Source: Frankineae bacterium MT45 | GTDB lineage: Bacteria > Actinomycetota > Actinomycetes > Mycobacteriales > Jatrophihabitantaceae | Assembly (NCBI GenBank): GCA_900100325.1 | Contig: LT629697.1 | Span: 3,159,423-3,223,422 of the forward strand | Length of the DNA: 64,000 nt | Reading direction: 5' to 3' | Part shown: positions 36,115 to 47,781 of the stretch, piece by piece | Numbering within the stretch: position 1 is the stretch's first letter | Layout of the letters: each line of letters begins with the position of its first letter | Program-made: the position numbers and the translations under genes | Notes under the pieces: model-generated | The model's database searches: none | Told to the model about the DNA's origin: nothing | What the model saw: the letters and a program-made list of their open reading frames with translations, nothing else

Positions 36115-37422
36115 GTGGTAGACGCTGGTCCGGACGAACCAGGCAGTGGGAGTTCCGAAAGGGATGATTTCGAACGCGACGATCAGGTGTCGCTGGAGAA
36201 GTCGGCTCCGTCGCCAACATCATCGCCCGCGCCACCGCCCGCGTCCGGACCGCCTCCTGGCACCGTGCCGTCCTCCGGTTATCCGCCACCGGGGAATCCG
36301 CCGGCCGGTTACCCACCGCCGGGCTACCAGCCACCTGGCTATCAACCACCCGGCTATCAACCACCGGGATCACCGCCGCCGATGCCGCCGAACTATCCCC
36401 CGGCCCGCTACGAGCCCCCCGGCTACGCGCCGCCGGGCTACACGCCACCGGCCGCCTACGGGCCGCCGACCTACGCACCGCCGCCGGGATTCAACGGCCC
36501 CGGCGGCTACCCGGGCGCCCCGCAGCTCGATCAGTACTACGCACAGCTGGCTCCGAAGCCGGGGTCGATCCCCCTGCGGCCACTGGGGGTCGGGGAGATC
36601 CTGGACGGCAGTTTCCGCACCATCCGGCGCAATCCCAAAGCGACGCTGGGTCTCGCGGCGGCTGTAGGCGTGGCCCAGGCGTTGATCATCGCGATCCTTG
36701 AGTTGGCGCTCCACCACACCCTGAGCGTCAACAACCTGTCGTCGACCAATGATGACGGCAGCTCGGTCACCATCAGCGCCGGTCAGGTGGTCGGCGCGCT
36801 CGGCGGAGGGTTGTTCACACTCATCCTCTCGGTCGTCTTCGCCGCAATTCTCACCGGCATGCTCACCATCGTGATCACCGATGACGTGCTGGGGCGCCGC
36901 ATCGACCTGGCGCAGGTCTGGCAGCGAACCCGCCCCAAGCTCTTCGGTCTCATCGTGCTCTCCATCGTCATCGGCGTCGTCCAGGTGATCGGCCTCGCCA
37001 TCTGCGTCGTGCCCGGAGTCTGGCTCTGGGGCATCTGGGCGCTGGCCGTACCGGCGTTCATGGTCGAGAAGATCTCGATCGGTGGCGCGCTGGGGCGCTC
37101 CAAGCACCTCGTCGACGGGTCATTCTGGCGCGTCTGGGGTATCCGGGCACTGGGTTGGCTCATCGTCACCGTCATCTCGCTGATCATCGCGGTGCCCTTC
37201 TCGATCCTGGCGGTGGTCATCTCGGGCCGCAGCCTTTCCGGCGACGGCGGCGGCAGCTTCGCGGTCTACGTCCTGATCACGTCGATCGGCTCCGTCGTGA
37301 CGAGCACCTTCGTGGCGCCGATCAAGGCCGGCATCGACTCGCTGCTCTATGTTGACCAGCGCATGCGCAAAGAGGGCCTCGACATCGTGCTGCAGCAGGC
37401 CGCCCTGCACCCACCGCAGTAG
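36115..37422 (+). CDS. Proline/tyrosine-rich multi-pass membrane protein
   Basis: A 435-residue protein. The first 150 residues are a low-complexity, Pro/Gly/Tyr-rich cytoplasmic tail built of PPGY-type repeats (PPGYQPPGYQPPG), followed by QLDQYYAQLAPKPGSIPLRPLGVGEILDGSFRTIRRNPKATL. About six membrane helices come after that, including LILSVVFAAILTGMLTIVI, KLFGLIVLSIVIGVVQVIGLAICVV and WLIVTVISLIIAVPFSILAVVIS. The family is the glycerophosphodiester-phosphodiesterase membrane-domain type of unknown role. The start is GTG 36115 after AGGGTGGGGA. It heads the DUF4129-DUF4350-MoxR group and resembles the first gene of the Rv3690-Rv3695 block. Confidence 0.78.
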   Translation: MVDAGPDEPGSGSSERDDFERDDQVSLEKSAPSPTSSPAPPPASGPPPGTVPSSGYPPPGNPPAGYPPPGYQPPGYQPPGYQPPGSPPPMPPNYPPARYEPPGYAPPGYTPPAAYGPPTYAPPPGFNGPGGYPGAPQLDQYYAQLAPKPGSIPLRPLGVGEILDGSFRTIRRNPKATLGLAAAVGVAQALIIAILELALHHTLSVNNLSSTNDDGSSVTISAGQVVGALGGGLFTLILSVVFAAILTGMLTIVITDDVLGRRIDLAQVWQRTRPKLFGLIVLSIVIGVVQVIGLAICVVPGVWLWGIWALAVPAFMVEKISIGGALGRSKHLVDGSFWRVWGIRALGWLIVTVISLIIAVPFSILAVVISGRSLSGDGGGSFAVYVLITSIGSVVTSTFVAPIKAGIDSLLYVDQRMRKEGLDIVLQQAALHPPQ

Positions 37423-37428
37423 CTGGTC

Positions 37429-38139
37429 ATGGTCGGACCTCACGCTCTCACGACGACGCTGCCGGCCGTCGGCCACGCGACCGGCCTCCGGCTGCTCAAT
37501 CCTGGGGGCGATCCGGTAAGTGGTCCGGCGGCCCAGGCCGCGGCCCGCCAGGAGCTCTCGAACCCGCGCTATCACCGCGACGACCCGACGCTGACTCAGC
37601 GGGTGCTGGAGTGGATCGGCCAGCGGCTCGACGCGCTGCTCTCGCACGCGGCGAACGGCAACGCGGTGGATGTGCTGATCCTGCTGCTCAGCGGTGCCGC
37701 TCTGGTGTTTCTGGTGCTGGCTATCCGCCGGGCCGGGCGACTGCAGCGCGAGGCGAGGGCACGGCACCTCGATCCGCTGAGCCCGCAGGGCGAGGTCGAT
37801 CATCGCCGCGAGGCCGAGCGGTACAGTGCCGCCGGCGAATACGCGCTCGCCATCCGCGAATGGCTGCGAGACTGCGCCGCCACCGTAGAACGACGGGGCA
37901 TCCTCGACCCGCTGCCCGGCCGCACCGGTTCGGAGTTGGCCCGGGCCGCGGGCGCTGCCCTACCCAGCGCCGCGGAGACGCTCGCCGCGGCCGCGGCTGC
38001 CTTCGACGAGATCTGGTTCGCCGACCGCCCGGCGACGGCCGCCGACGACCAACTCGGGCGCGCGGCCTCTGAAGCGGTGCGACGATCGCCGGCGGAGCAC
38101 GTCGACGCTGCCCCGATCAGCTACGCGGTGCCTTCGTGA
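37429..38139 (+). CDS. DUF4129 membrane protein
   Basis: A 236-residue protein with a central membrane helix (AVDVLILLLSGAALVFLVLAIRRAG, about 78-102) and the cytoplasmic DUF4129 domain: AERYSAAGEYALAIREWLRDCAATVERRG and AFDEIWFADRPATAADDQL are typical. Its N-terminus (about 30-75) is extracytoplasmic. Related proteins carry transglutaminase-like or other domains near DUF58/MoxR. The start is ATG 37429, six bases after the preceding stop. The stop overlaps the DUF4350 GTG, indicating coupling. Confidence 0.82.
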   Translation: MVGPHALTTTLPAVGHATGLRLLNPGGDPVSGPAAQAAARQELSNPRYHRDDPTLTQRVLEWIGQRLDALLSHAANGNAVDVLILLLSGAALVFLVLAIRRAGRLQREARARHLDPLSPQGEVDHRREAERYSAAGEYALAIREWLRDCAATVERRGILDPLPGRTGSELARAAGAALPSAAETLAAAAAAFDEIWFADRPATAADDQLGRAASEAVRRSPAEHVDAAPISYAVPS

Positions 38140-39286
38140 CGTCGTCGCGTCCGACCGAGGCGCCGGACGTCGCTGCGCCCGCTCTGCTGCGGCCGTGGTG
38201 GCGACGCAGCCGGATCTGGTTTGCCCTGGCGGCACTCGTCATCTGCGCGGGCTTTGTGCAGACGGCGGTCGCGAACCCACCGCCAGGCCGGCCGCTCGAT
38301 CCGAACTCGGCCAGCAAGAACGGCAGCCTCGCCCTGGCTCAACTCCTGCGTCAACGCGGGGTAGCTGTCCACCGCGAGACGTCGCTCGACGCGCTGCCCG
38401 AGGTGTCGACGGTTCTCGTGACCGACCCGGAGCTCTATACGAACGATCAACTGCGCCTACTGGCCGCCCATCATCGCCTGGTGCTGGTCGAGGCGGGCTC
38501 CGATCAACTCGCCCTCATCGACAGCGGGCTGGCCCAGGTCGACGACGAGGTGGCCGGGGCTCGGGTGCCACCGGGTTGCCGCGACCCGGGACCGGTGGCG
38601 GCCGGAGTCGTCGCCTTCAGCAGTGGCCTCAGCTACGCCGACGAGTCCTGCTACGAGGGGCGCGTCGTGATTCGCGATGGGTTCGTCGCGATCGGCAGCG
38701 CCGACCTGCTGACCAATCGAACCCTGGGGGCTCAAGGTGTTGCCGCACTTGCGATCAACCTGATCACCAATGACGGCCAGGTCACCAGCGTCTCCTGGCT
38801 GCTCTCCGCCGACGATCCGGCCGCCAGCCAGACGAAGACGGTCTGGTCGCTCTTCCCGTATTGGACCCCGCACCTCGTCTGGTGGTTCGCCGGCCTCGGC
38901 CTGCTCGTCGCGCTCTGGCGCGGCCGCCGGTTGGCCCCCGTCATCACCGAGCCGCTCCCGGTCGTGGTGCGCGCGGCCGAGGTCGTCGAGGGTCATGGGC
39001 GCCTGTACCGCCGGGCTCGGGCCCGGCAGAGCGCCGCTGCAGCTCTGCGCAGCGCCGCGACTCGCCGCCTCGCTCTGCTGCTCGGCCTGAGCACCACGAC
39101 GGAACCGGCGACCGTTGCCGCGCTGATCGACCGGCCGGGGGCGAGCGATCTCCTCGTCGGCCCCGTACCGGCCGACGACGCCGAGCTGGCTAGGCTCGCG
39201 CAGGGCCTCGCCGACCTGGAGGATGCCGTGGCGCATAGCGCCGCCGGCTCGTCGACCAGTCGAACCGTAACGAAGGGACTGAACTC

Positions 39287-39290
<4 letters not shown>
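38136..39290 (+). CDS. DUF4350 membrane protein
   Basis: A 384-residue protein of the DUF4350 family. The first membrane helix (IWFALAALVICAGFVQTAVA, about 27-47) anchors an extracytoplasmic region. That region has the typical sequence NGSLALAQLLRQRGVAVHRE, then VLVTDPELYTNDQLRLL and RLVLVEAGSDQL. A second hydrophobic stretch (HLVWWFAGLGLLVALWRGRR, near 248-268) precedes a C-terminal cytoplasmic helical domain. Function is unknown. GTG 38136 overlaps the DUF4129 stop, and its own stop overlaps the MoxR start. The chain of overlaps marks one operon with MoxR. Confidence 0.82.
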
Positions 39291-40255
<965 letters not shown>

Positions 40256-40289
40256 AGTTACCTGCGACAGACGTTATCGCGTACTTCTC

Positions 40290-40318
40290 TTTACAGGTAC
40301 TGTCGGTACCGCTAATGT
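40290..40318 (+). promoter_or_regulatory. Candidate sigma-A promoter with palindromic spacer
   Basis: TTTACA (40290-40295) and TAATGT (40313-40318) are spaced by exactly 17 bp in the gap after moxR. The spacer contains the perfect palindrome GGTAC-TGTCG-GTACC (40296-40310), which could be an operator. It would transcribe the 31-codon gene and possibly DUF58, independently of the moxR operon. Confidence 0.5.
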
Positions 40319-40366
40319 TCTCCTTGTCAGCAAGTAGCTGACCCGAGAACCCAAGGAGTACCGACC

Positions 40367-40462
40367 ATGATCACGTCAACCGCAAGCGGTGAGATCCTCT
40401 TGGTGATCGCGATGATCGCGTTCATCGCACTCAGCATCGTCGCCGGATCACGTCGCTCTTAG
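40367..40462 (+). CDS. 31-residue membrane peptide between moxR and DUF58 genes
   Basis: A short frame with AAGGAG eight bases upstream of ATG 40367 encodes MITSTASGEILLVIAMIAF and continues with a hydrophobic run to SIVAGSRRS. It has one membrane helix of about 20 residues, a short polar N-terminus, and a basic tail. Codons are ordinary high-GC codons. A good promoter lies just upstream. I know no family of this length. It lies between moxR and DUF58 genes and may be a small subunit or regulator of that system. It could also be a leader peptide. Confidence 0.6.
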   Translation: MITSTASGEILLVIAMIAFIALSIVAGSRRS

Positions 40463-40495
40463 GCCGCAGCATCCCGCTACCCATAAGCTTTGCCG

Positions 40496-41779
40496 GTGGC
40501 GATCACCGGACGACTTGTAGCCATCTTCGCGTGCTGCCTGCTGCTCACGATGCTCCCCCTCCCCATCCTCTTCGGCTGCCTGGCGCTGCTGGTGGTGGCC
40601 GTCCTCGCCGACCTGGCGATCGCAGCCCGAATCGCCGACCTCCGCTTCAACCGGGAGCCGAGTGCTGCGGTCCGTCTCGGCACTGAGGGGCAGACCGTAC
40701 TGCGGGTCGTCAACTCCGGCCGCCGAACCTTCCGCGGAGTCGTCAGCGACGGATGGACACCCTCCTCCGGTGCCACCCCGTACGCCACGCGGGTGACCGT
40801 TGCGCCGGGAGACCGGTACTTGCTTCGGACCCAACTGATTCCGACCCGCCGGGGCGAACGGCGCAGTGTCACCGTTTCGATCCGCTCGCTGGGGCCGTTC
40901 GGCCTGGCCGCTCGGCAGCGGCGCGTTCCAGTGCCGGGCACGCTGAAAGTGCTCCCGACCTTCGCTTCGCGCAAGTTCCTGCCTGAGAAGCTCTCCTGGC
41001 TGCGCCAACTCGACGGTGCCGTGCTCGTCCGGCAGCGAGGGCAGGGCAGCGAATTCGATTCGCTGCGCGAGTACGTGGCCGGTGATGATGTCCGCTCGAT
41101 CGACTGGCGGGCCTCGGCCCGCCACCGGGACACCGTGGTCCGCACCTGGCGTCCGGAGCGGGACCGGCACATCGTGCTGGCCCTCGACACCGGCCGCAGC
41201 GCGGCGGCCCGGATCGGTGACGCGCCCCGGTTGGATGCTGCGCTCGACGCCGCGCTGCTGTTGGGCGCGCTGGCCGCTCATGCCGGGGATCGGGTAGCGA
41301 TGATCGCCGCGGACATCCGGGTTCAGGCGCGCCTTCCACTCTCGGGCCGACGTGACACGCTGGCCCGACTCGTCGGGGCGCTGACTCCGCTGGAGGCGTC
41401 CCTGGTCGAGACCGATCCACAGCTACTCGCCGCCGAGATCCGCCGGACCAGCTCCAAGCGTGCCCTCGTGGTGCTCTTCACCAGCCTCGACGAGACCGCC
41501 GCCGATGGCCTGCTGAGCGCGGTCGCCGCGCTCGCGCAGCGTCACTTCGTGGTCGTCGCCAGCGTCACCGATCCACGCCTGGTCGAACTCGCCGCGACCC
41601 GGGGCAGCGCCACCGACGCCTACACCGCCGCGGCGGCCGAACTGGCCCTGCAGGCCCGCAGCGCGGTCGCCGAGCGTCTTACCCGGCTCGGGGCGGTCGT
41701 CGTGCAGGCCCCGGCCGAGACATTCGCCTCGAAGGTGGCCGACAGCTACCTGGACCTGAAGGCGGCCGGCCGCCTCTGA
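40496..41779 (+). CDS. DUF58 domain protein
   Basis: A roughly 427-residue protein of the DUF58 family, usually next to a MoxR ATPase, as here. Two N-terminal hydrophobic helices (LVAIFACCLLLTMLPLPILFGCLALL) are followed by the DUF58 signature GSEFDSLREYVAGDDVRSIDWRASAR, then HIVLALDTGRS in the von Willebrand A-like region, whose metal-binding residues are partly conserved. The start is ambiguous: GTG 40496 is used and TTG 40490 is possible; neither has a clear ribosome site. It probably acts in the membrane with MoxR in folding or insertion of surface proteins. Confidence 0.85.
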   Translation: MAITGRLVAIFACCLLLTMLPLPILFGCLALLVVAVLADLAIAARIADLRFNREPSAAVRLGTEGQTVLRVVNSGRRTFRGVVSDGWTPSSGATPYATRVTVAPGDRYLLRTQLIPTRRGERRSVTVSIRSLGPFGLAARQRRVPVPGTLKVLPTFASRKFLPEKLSWLRQLDGAVLVRQRGQGSEFDSLREYVAGDDVRSIDWRASARHRDTVVRTWRPERDRHIVLALDTGRSAAARIGDAPRLDAALDAALLLGALAAHAGDRVAMIAADIRVQARLPLSGRRDTLARLVGALTPLEASLVETDPQLLAAEIRRTSSKRALVVLFTSLDETAADGLLSAVAALAQRHFVVVASVTDPRLVELAATRGSATDAYTAAAAELALQARSAVAERLTRLGAVVVQAPAETFASKVADSYLDLKAAGRL

Positions 41780-41809
41780 AGGCGTCAGCACCGTGAACCT
41801 GTGCTGGGC

Positions 41810-42805
41810 TCAGGCGACCGGCAGGTAGTCCTCCTGCTCACCCAACGGCAGGTCTCCGGTGGCCCCGGCGGCGACCCCGCGGCGACCGAGGACGATCACG
41901 TAGGTCAGGAAGACCACCTCGGCCAGAGCTCCGATCGAAATCCGCGCCGCCGTCGGCAGGCCCGACGGCGTCACGAAAGCCTCCAGCACCCCCGAGACTG
42001 CGAGCACCACGACGAGCCCGAGGGCGATCGTGACCGCCGAGCGACCGGCCTTCGCCAGCGCGCGGGAGCGTGGCTGCCGTCCGGGGGCGATCCAGGCCCA
42101 GCCCACCCGTAGCCCGGCACCCGCCGCGATGAAGATTGCGGTCAGTTCGAAGATTCCGTGCGGCAGGATGAGGCCGAAGAAGATGCTCGCCTTCCCGGCC
42201 GAGAGCATCGCACCGCCGACCACGCCCAGGTTGAGGATGTTCTGGAAGAGCACGAAGATGGTGCCGACCACGCTTACCCCGAGAAATAGGGCCAGCGCCG
42301 CGACCAGCGCATTGTTCGTCCAAACCTTGAGGGCGAAGGAATGTGCCGCATTCTCACGGTAATAGTCGGCGAAGTCGTGGTTCACGAGTTGCTTGACCTG
42401 ACTGTCCGACAGCACCTCGGCCAGCTTTCGCGGGTGGGCCTGCAGGTACAGCATCATCGCCGCGGCAACCGCGATGTTCGCCGCGGCCACCCCGACCCAC
42501 CACCGCCAGGCCAGATACACCGACACCGGAAAATCCACCACGACGCCACGTTGCAGCGCCGCCCACCCCCGGACCCCGGGTTCGCCGACGACGGCGGACC
42601 GGGCCCGCGAGAGCAGACGCGAGAGGTGGGCCGTCGTCACCGGATCGGGGGTGCGAGAGCGGACCAGGCTGAGATGAGTCGCGGTGTGGCGATAGAGGGC
42701 GATCAGCTCGTCGGTCTCGGCCGGAGTGAGGTGTCGACGGGCTGAGAGCTGCTCCAGGCGCGCCCACTCCGCGGCGTGCGCCGCCACGAACGCGTCGAGA
42801 TCCAC
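41810..42805 (-). CDS. SpoIIM-family membrane protein
   Basis: A 331-residue protein of the stage II sporulation protein M family. A cytoplasmic N-terminus (about 1-95) containing LSARRHLTPAETDELIALYRHTATHLSLVRS leads to at least six membrane helices, including FPVSVYLAWRWWVGVAAANIAVAAAMM and VAALALFLGVSVVGTIFVLFQ. The family is named from Bacillus sporulation but is widespread and non-sporulation here. The start is GTG 42805. It is divergent from the RDD gene and convergent with DUF58; the same orientation is found for Rv3694c in M. tuberculosis. Confidence 0.87.
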   Translation of the reverse strand: MDLDAFVAAHAAEWARLEQLSARRHLTPAETDELIALYRHTATHLSLVRSRTPDPVTTAHLSRLLSRARSAVVGEPGVRGWAALQRGVVVDFPVSVYLAWRWWVGVAAANIAVAAAMMLYLQAHPRKLAEVLSDSQVKQLVNHDFADYYRENAAHSFALKVWTNNALVAALALFLGVSVVGTIFVLFQNILNLGVVGGAMLSAGKASIFFGLILPHGIFELTAIFIAAGAGLRVGWAWIAPGRQPRSRALAKAGRSAVTIALGLVVVLAVSGVLEAFVTPSGLPTAARISIGALAEVVFLTYVIVLGRRGVAAGATGDLPLGEQEDYLPVA

Positions 42806-42864
42806 GTTGGGAGTCTAGATGCCACACTGTGCAGCGACAGCTGGCACGAGAGGATCGGCAAGGA

Positions 42865-43629
42865 ATGAGCAGCATCATCACCGGCGAGGGCGTCTGGCTC
42901 GACCTCGCCCCAGCCGGCGTCGGCACGCGCATCGTCGCCGCCCTCATCGACCTGGTGGTGGAGATCGGGATTCTGATCGCGTTCGGCATCGCCGCGGCGG
43001 GCTTCGACTCAGCCAGTGGCGCCGCGGTGATCGTCGTCGGGTTGGTCGGGGCGTTCGCGGTGTACCCGACCGTCTTCGAATGGCTGACCAACGGCAAGAC
43101 GATCGGGAAGTTCGCGCTGGGGGTGCGCGCAGTGCGCGACGACGGCGGCCCCCTCGGATTCCGCCGGGCTCTCGTACGAGGCCTATCCGGGCTGCTGCTG
43201 GAGAAGCCGGGACTCTTTCTGCTCGTCGGCACCTCCGCCGGCATGATCACAGCGCTGTTCTCCGAGCAGAACAAGCGAATTGGTGACCACATGGCTGGGA
43301 CCTTCGTCCTGAACGAACGAGCTGGCACTCGCGCCTCCGCGCAGGTCGTGCCGCAGTTCTGGGTGCCACCGCAGCTCGTCCCATGGGCGCTCTCACTGGA
43401 CCTGACCCGCCTCGACGATCAACTCGCCCTCAGCGTCCGGCAGTTCGTGATGCGCGCCGGTCAGCTCTCCGGGCCAGCGCGCGACAGCCTAGGCAACGAT
43501 CTGCGGGCCCGGCTGGAGGCCGTCATCGCGCCTGCCCCACCGCTGGGCACACCCACTCCCCTGGTGCTCACGACGGTGCTGGCCGAACGGCGGCGACGGG
43601 CCGAGGCGCTACAGCCTCGACACCAGTAG
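42865..43629 (+). CDS. RDD-family membrane protein
   Basis: A 254-residue RDD protein. VGTRIVAALIDLVVEIGILIAFGIA (first helix with the R and DD-type residues) and a second helix GAAVIVVGLVGAFAVYPTVFEW are followed by LTNGKTIGKFALGVRAVRDDGGPLGFRRALVRGLSG, typical of the family. A third hydrophobic stretch lies near LLVGTSAGMITALF, and a polar C-terminal domain of about 100 residues follows. ATG 42865 is preferred over the start at 42829 because of the family N-terminus and the GAGAGGA upstream. It closes the Rv3690-3695-like block, equivalent to Rv3695. Confidence 0.83.
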   Translation: MSSIITGEGVWLDLAPAGVGTRIVAALIDLVVEIGILIAFGIAAAGFDSASGAAVIVVGLVGAFAVYPTVFEWLTNGKTIGKFALGVRAVRDDGGPLGFRRALVRGLSGLLLEKPGLFLLVGTSAGMITALFSEQNKRIGDHMAGTFVLNERAGTRASAQVVPQFWVPPQLVPWALSLDLTRLDDQLALSVRQFVMRAGQLSGPARDSLGNDLRARLEAVIAPAPPLGTPTPLVLTTVLAERRRRAEALQPRHQ

Positions 43630-43646
43630 AACAGCCGGTAAAAGAC

Positions 43647-43682
43647 TTCGGCCCAGGACGCATGAATGCGTCCTGGGCCGAA
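43647..43682. terminator. Bidirectional terminator hairpin
   Basis: A perfect 17-bp inverted repeat, arms TTCGGCCCAGGACGCAT (43647-43663) and its complement (43666-43682) with a 2-nt loop, lies between the convergent RDD and sahH genes. Read on the minus strand it is followed by GTCTTTTACC. It probably ends transcription from both sides. Confidence 0.85.
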
Positions 43683-43712
43683 TTAGCTAATGATCTTAGC
43701 TATTTAGCTCGC

Positions 43713-45197
<1,485 letters not shown>

Positions 45198-45557
45198 TTT
45201 TTCTCCTGTTTGTAGGCGGTGATCCTGTGATTGTTGCTGAGCGGCGAGACGTCGGTAGATACCGGCGTGCTCGGGGGCGGCGAACCGGTGAACTGCCCCG
45301 AACCAGTCGTCCACCGCTCGGGCCAGGCTCGAGTCGGTGCGCATACGCAGTTCGAAGGCAATGTCGGTGATGCCCAGGTCATGGACTCCGATGAGTTCGC
45401 GCAGCTTCTGTAGCTGTTCGATCTGACGGGGTCCGTAGTGGCGGTGCCCGCCGGGTGACCGCATCGCAGTCACCAAGCCGGACTGTTCCAGGTAACGCAA
45501 CATGCGCTGCGACCAACCGGTGGCCTCGGCGGCCTGCTGGATGGTCAACGGTTTCAT
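45198..45557 (-). CDS. MerR-type HTH domain, in frame with SahH and without its own stop
   Basis: About 120 residues from ATG 45557 form a MerR-like winged helix: [26 protein letters not shown], then [26 protein letters not shown], followed by a helical segment ([31 protein letters not shown]). The frame does not stop. It runs through QTGEK into the SahH GTG at 45197, so translation from 45557 would make a roughly 614-residue MerR-SahH fusion (43713-45557). A strong internal ribosome site would also give SahH alone. It may be a real fusion or may be the result of a lost stop or a sequencing error. Confidence 0.65.
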
Positions 45558-45603
45558 CGTGGCCAACCCTAGCACAGTTGTGTCAGGTTTTGAGGCGCTG
45601 GCG

Positions 45604-47781
45604 CTACAGGCCTGTCGTGGCGCGGAAGACGGTGCCCTTGCCGCGGAGTTTCGCCGGCGTCACCGCTGGCACAAAGGCTGCCTCGCCGACGGCTAGCGCC
45701 AGTTGCGAATCATCGAACTCGACCGTGGCGGCGCCATCCGTGCAGAGCAGGATCACCGAGGATGGGCCGGCCAGCTCATGTACCGCTCCGTCCAGGGTGA
45801 GTTCAGTCAGCGCAAAGTCGGCCACCGGAACCGCGAAAGTGCGCTCGGAGGTACGGCCGATGGGCGCCCAGCGCGGGTCGGGAAGCGGTGTGAAGTCAGT
45901 GATCCGGAGCAGTTCGTCCACGTCGATGCGCTTGGTCGTCAACCCGCAGCGCAGCACATTGTCGCTGTTGGCCATGATCTCGACGCCAAGCCCCCGTAGG
46001 TAGGCGTGCACATTTCCGGCGGCCAGGAAGATCGCCTCGCCCGGCTGCAGCTCCACGACGTTCAGCAGCAGCGCCACGACGGCACCGATGTCGCCCGGGT
46101 AGTCCGAGGCGGCCAGCACGGAGGCAGCGGCCTCCCGCCGCCAGCCGCCGGCTGAGTCGGTGGCGTGCTCAGCGGCAAGTAATTCGGTACAGGCCGCGAC
46201 AACGTCGGCGACGAGCTGCTCGGCCTCCGGCTTCGGTAGGCGCAGCAGCCAGGTGAAGGCGGCCCGCAGGCCGTCCGTCGAGCGGAGCTCATCAGCGAGT
46301 CGACGCAGGCCCGGCACCGGCGCCCCGGCCCCGTCGAGCGCGGCCAGGTACTGCAGGGTCGCCTCGATTGGCCGGAAGCCACAGAGCGCTTGAAACGGGG
46401 TCAGCGCGCAGAGCAGCTCGGGCTTGTGGTTCTCATCCTGGTAGTTGTGCGGCCCAGCGGCGCCCGCGGCCCGCTCCGCGGCGAAGCCCCGCTTGGCCTG
46501 GGCGATCGTCGGGTGCACCTGAATCGACAGCGCCCGGCTCGCCGCCAGCAGCTTGAGAAGGTACGGCAGCTTCACGCCGAAATGTTCGACGGAAGACGCA
46601 CCCAGCATCCGCACCGGATCGGTGGCGATCAGTTCCTCGAGCGATTTGCCGGCGCCGACGACTTCAGCGGGGTCGTCCGGGTGGGCACCGAACCAGAGTT
46701 CAGCCACCGGCTCGCCCGTGGGCTCAACCCCGAGCAGTTCGGGAATGGCGGTCGGCGAACCCCACAGATAGGCGCGGGTCACTCCCTTGAGGCGGACCAC
46801 GGGCGGCGCCGTCACTACCGACGCGGTCTCCGTCGAGTCGAACAAGACTGGCTCCAGCGGAGGTTGGGCAGCCGGACCCCGGTCGAGATCCGGCTCGAGG
46901 TAAATGACGCGGGCCGCGGGTACGGCGGTGCGCACGCGCAGTTCGGCCGAGTCGATCGCCTTCGCCACCTCGGCCAGGGTTGTCGCGGCCGGCATGGCCA
47001 GTTTCGCCGCGACCAGCAGTTCCTCCGGGCCGAGATGCATGGTCCGGAGGTGGATGACCCGGTCGACACCGTGGCCGCGTAACGCACCGGCGATCGTGGC
47101 GACCACCTCTGGTGCCGCCGCCTCGCCGAGCAGCAGGCTCTTCGTCTCGATCACGAGCACGACGGCGACCGAAATCAGCAGCGCGCCGATGCAGACGGTC
47201 GCGACCCCGTCCCAGATGCCGTTGCCGGTGATCACCGAGATGGCGACGCCGATCATCGCCAGGCCGAGACCGATGAGGGCGGCGAAGTCTTCGAGGAGCA
47301 CCACCGGAAGATCTGGCACCTTGGCGTGCCTGATGAACGCGGGCCAGCTGTCATCGCCCTTCAGCGCACGCGACTCCCGCACCGCCGTCCGGAACGAGAA
47401 TGACTCGAGAAGTATGCCGATTCCCAGCACTGCGAAGGCGACCGGCGCGCGCTCGATCGGGTGCGGATGGAGCAGTTTCTCGACGCCTTCGAAGACGGCG
47501 AAGAGGCCACCGGCCGAGAAGAGCATGAGAGCGACGAGGAAGCCGTAGACGTAGCGATCACGCCCGTAACCGAACGGGTGCTCCGGTGTGGCCACGCGGC
47601 GGGACCGACGGGCACCAACCAGCAGCAGCACCTGGTTGCCCGAGTCGACCACCGAATGCACCGCCTCGGCCAGCATCGACGACGACAGCGTGACCGCGTA
47701 CGCGGCGAACTTGATGGCGGCGATCGACAGGTTCGTAGCCAGCGCGGCCAGGACGGCCTTCGACGAGCTGTGATCGCTCAC
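45604..47781 (-). CDS. manA: Fusion: CDF cation-efflux transporter and mannose-6-phosphate isomerase
   Basis: A 725-residue open frame with two unrelated modules. Residues 1 to about 310 form a cation diffusion facilitator, with [13 protein letters not shown] (metal site), [20 protein letters not shown] and the cytoplasmic region [19 protein letters not shown], and about six membrane helices. After a linker rich in Pro and Ala (about 311-335), residues 336-725 are class I mannose-6-phosphate isomerase: [44 protein letters not shown] and the [21 protein letters not shown] zinc-ligand region. ManA normally stands alone; an internal GTG (46800 or 46815) could give the enzyme by itself. The start GTG 47781 overlaps the preceding stop. 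Confidence 0.85.
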   Translation of the reverse strand: MSDHSSSKAVLAALATNLSIAAIKFAAYAVTLSSSMLAEAVHSVVDSGNQVLLLVGARRSRRVATPEHPFGYGRDRYVYGFLVALMLFSAGGLFAVFEGVEKLLHPHPIERAPVAFAVLGIGILLESFSFRTAVRESRALKGDDSWPAFIRHAKVPDLPVVLLEDFAALIGLGLAMIGVAISVITGNGIWDGVATVCIGALLISVAVVLVIETKSLLLGEAAAPEVVATIAGALRGHGVDRVIHLRTMHLGPEELLVAAKLAMPAATTLAEVAKAIDSAELRVRTAVPAARVIYLEPDLDRGPAAQPPLEPVLFDSTETASVVTAPPVVRLKGVTRAYLWGSPTAIPELLGVEPTGEPVAELWFGAHPDDPAEVVGAGKSLEELIATDPVRMLGASSVEHFGVKLPYLLKLLAASRALSIQVHPTIAQAKRGFAAERAAGAAGPHNYQDENHKPELLCALTPFQALCGFRPIEATLQYLAALDGAGAPVPGLRRLADELRSTDGLRAAFTWLLRLPKPEAEQLVADVVAACTELLAAEHATDSAGGWRREAAASVLAASDYPGDIGAVVALLLNVVELQPGEAIFLAAGNVHAYLRGLGVEIMANSDNVLRCGLTTKRIDVDELLRITDFTPLPDPRWAPIGRTSERTFAVPVADFALTELTLDGAVHELAGPSSVILLCTDGAATVEFDDSQLALAVGEAAFVPAVTPAKLRGKGTVFRATTGL

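Noticed and set aside
36265-36430. PPGY-type nucleotide repeats
   Set aside because: They are coding repeats of the proline-rich membrane protein, keep the reading frame, and are common in this family.
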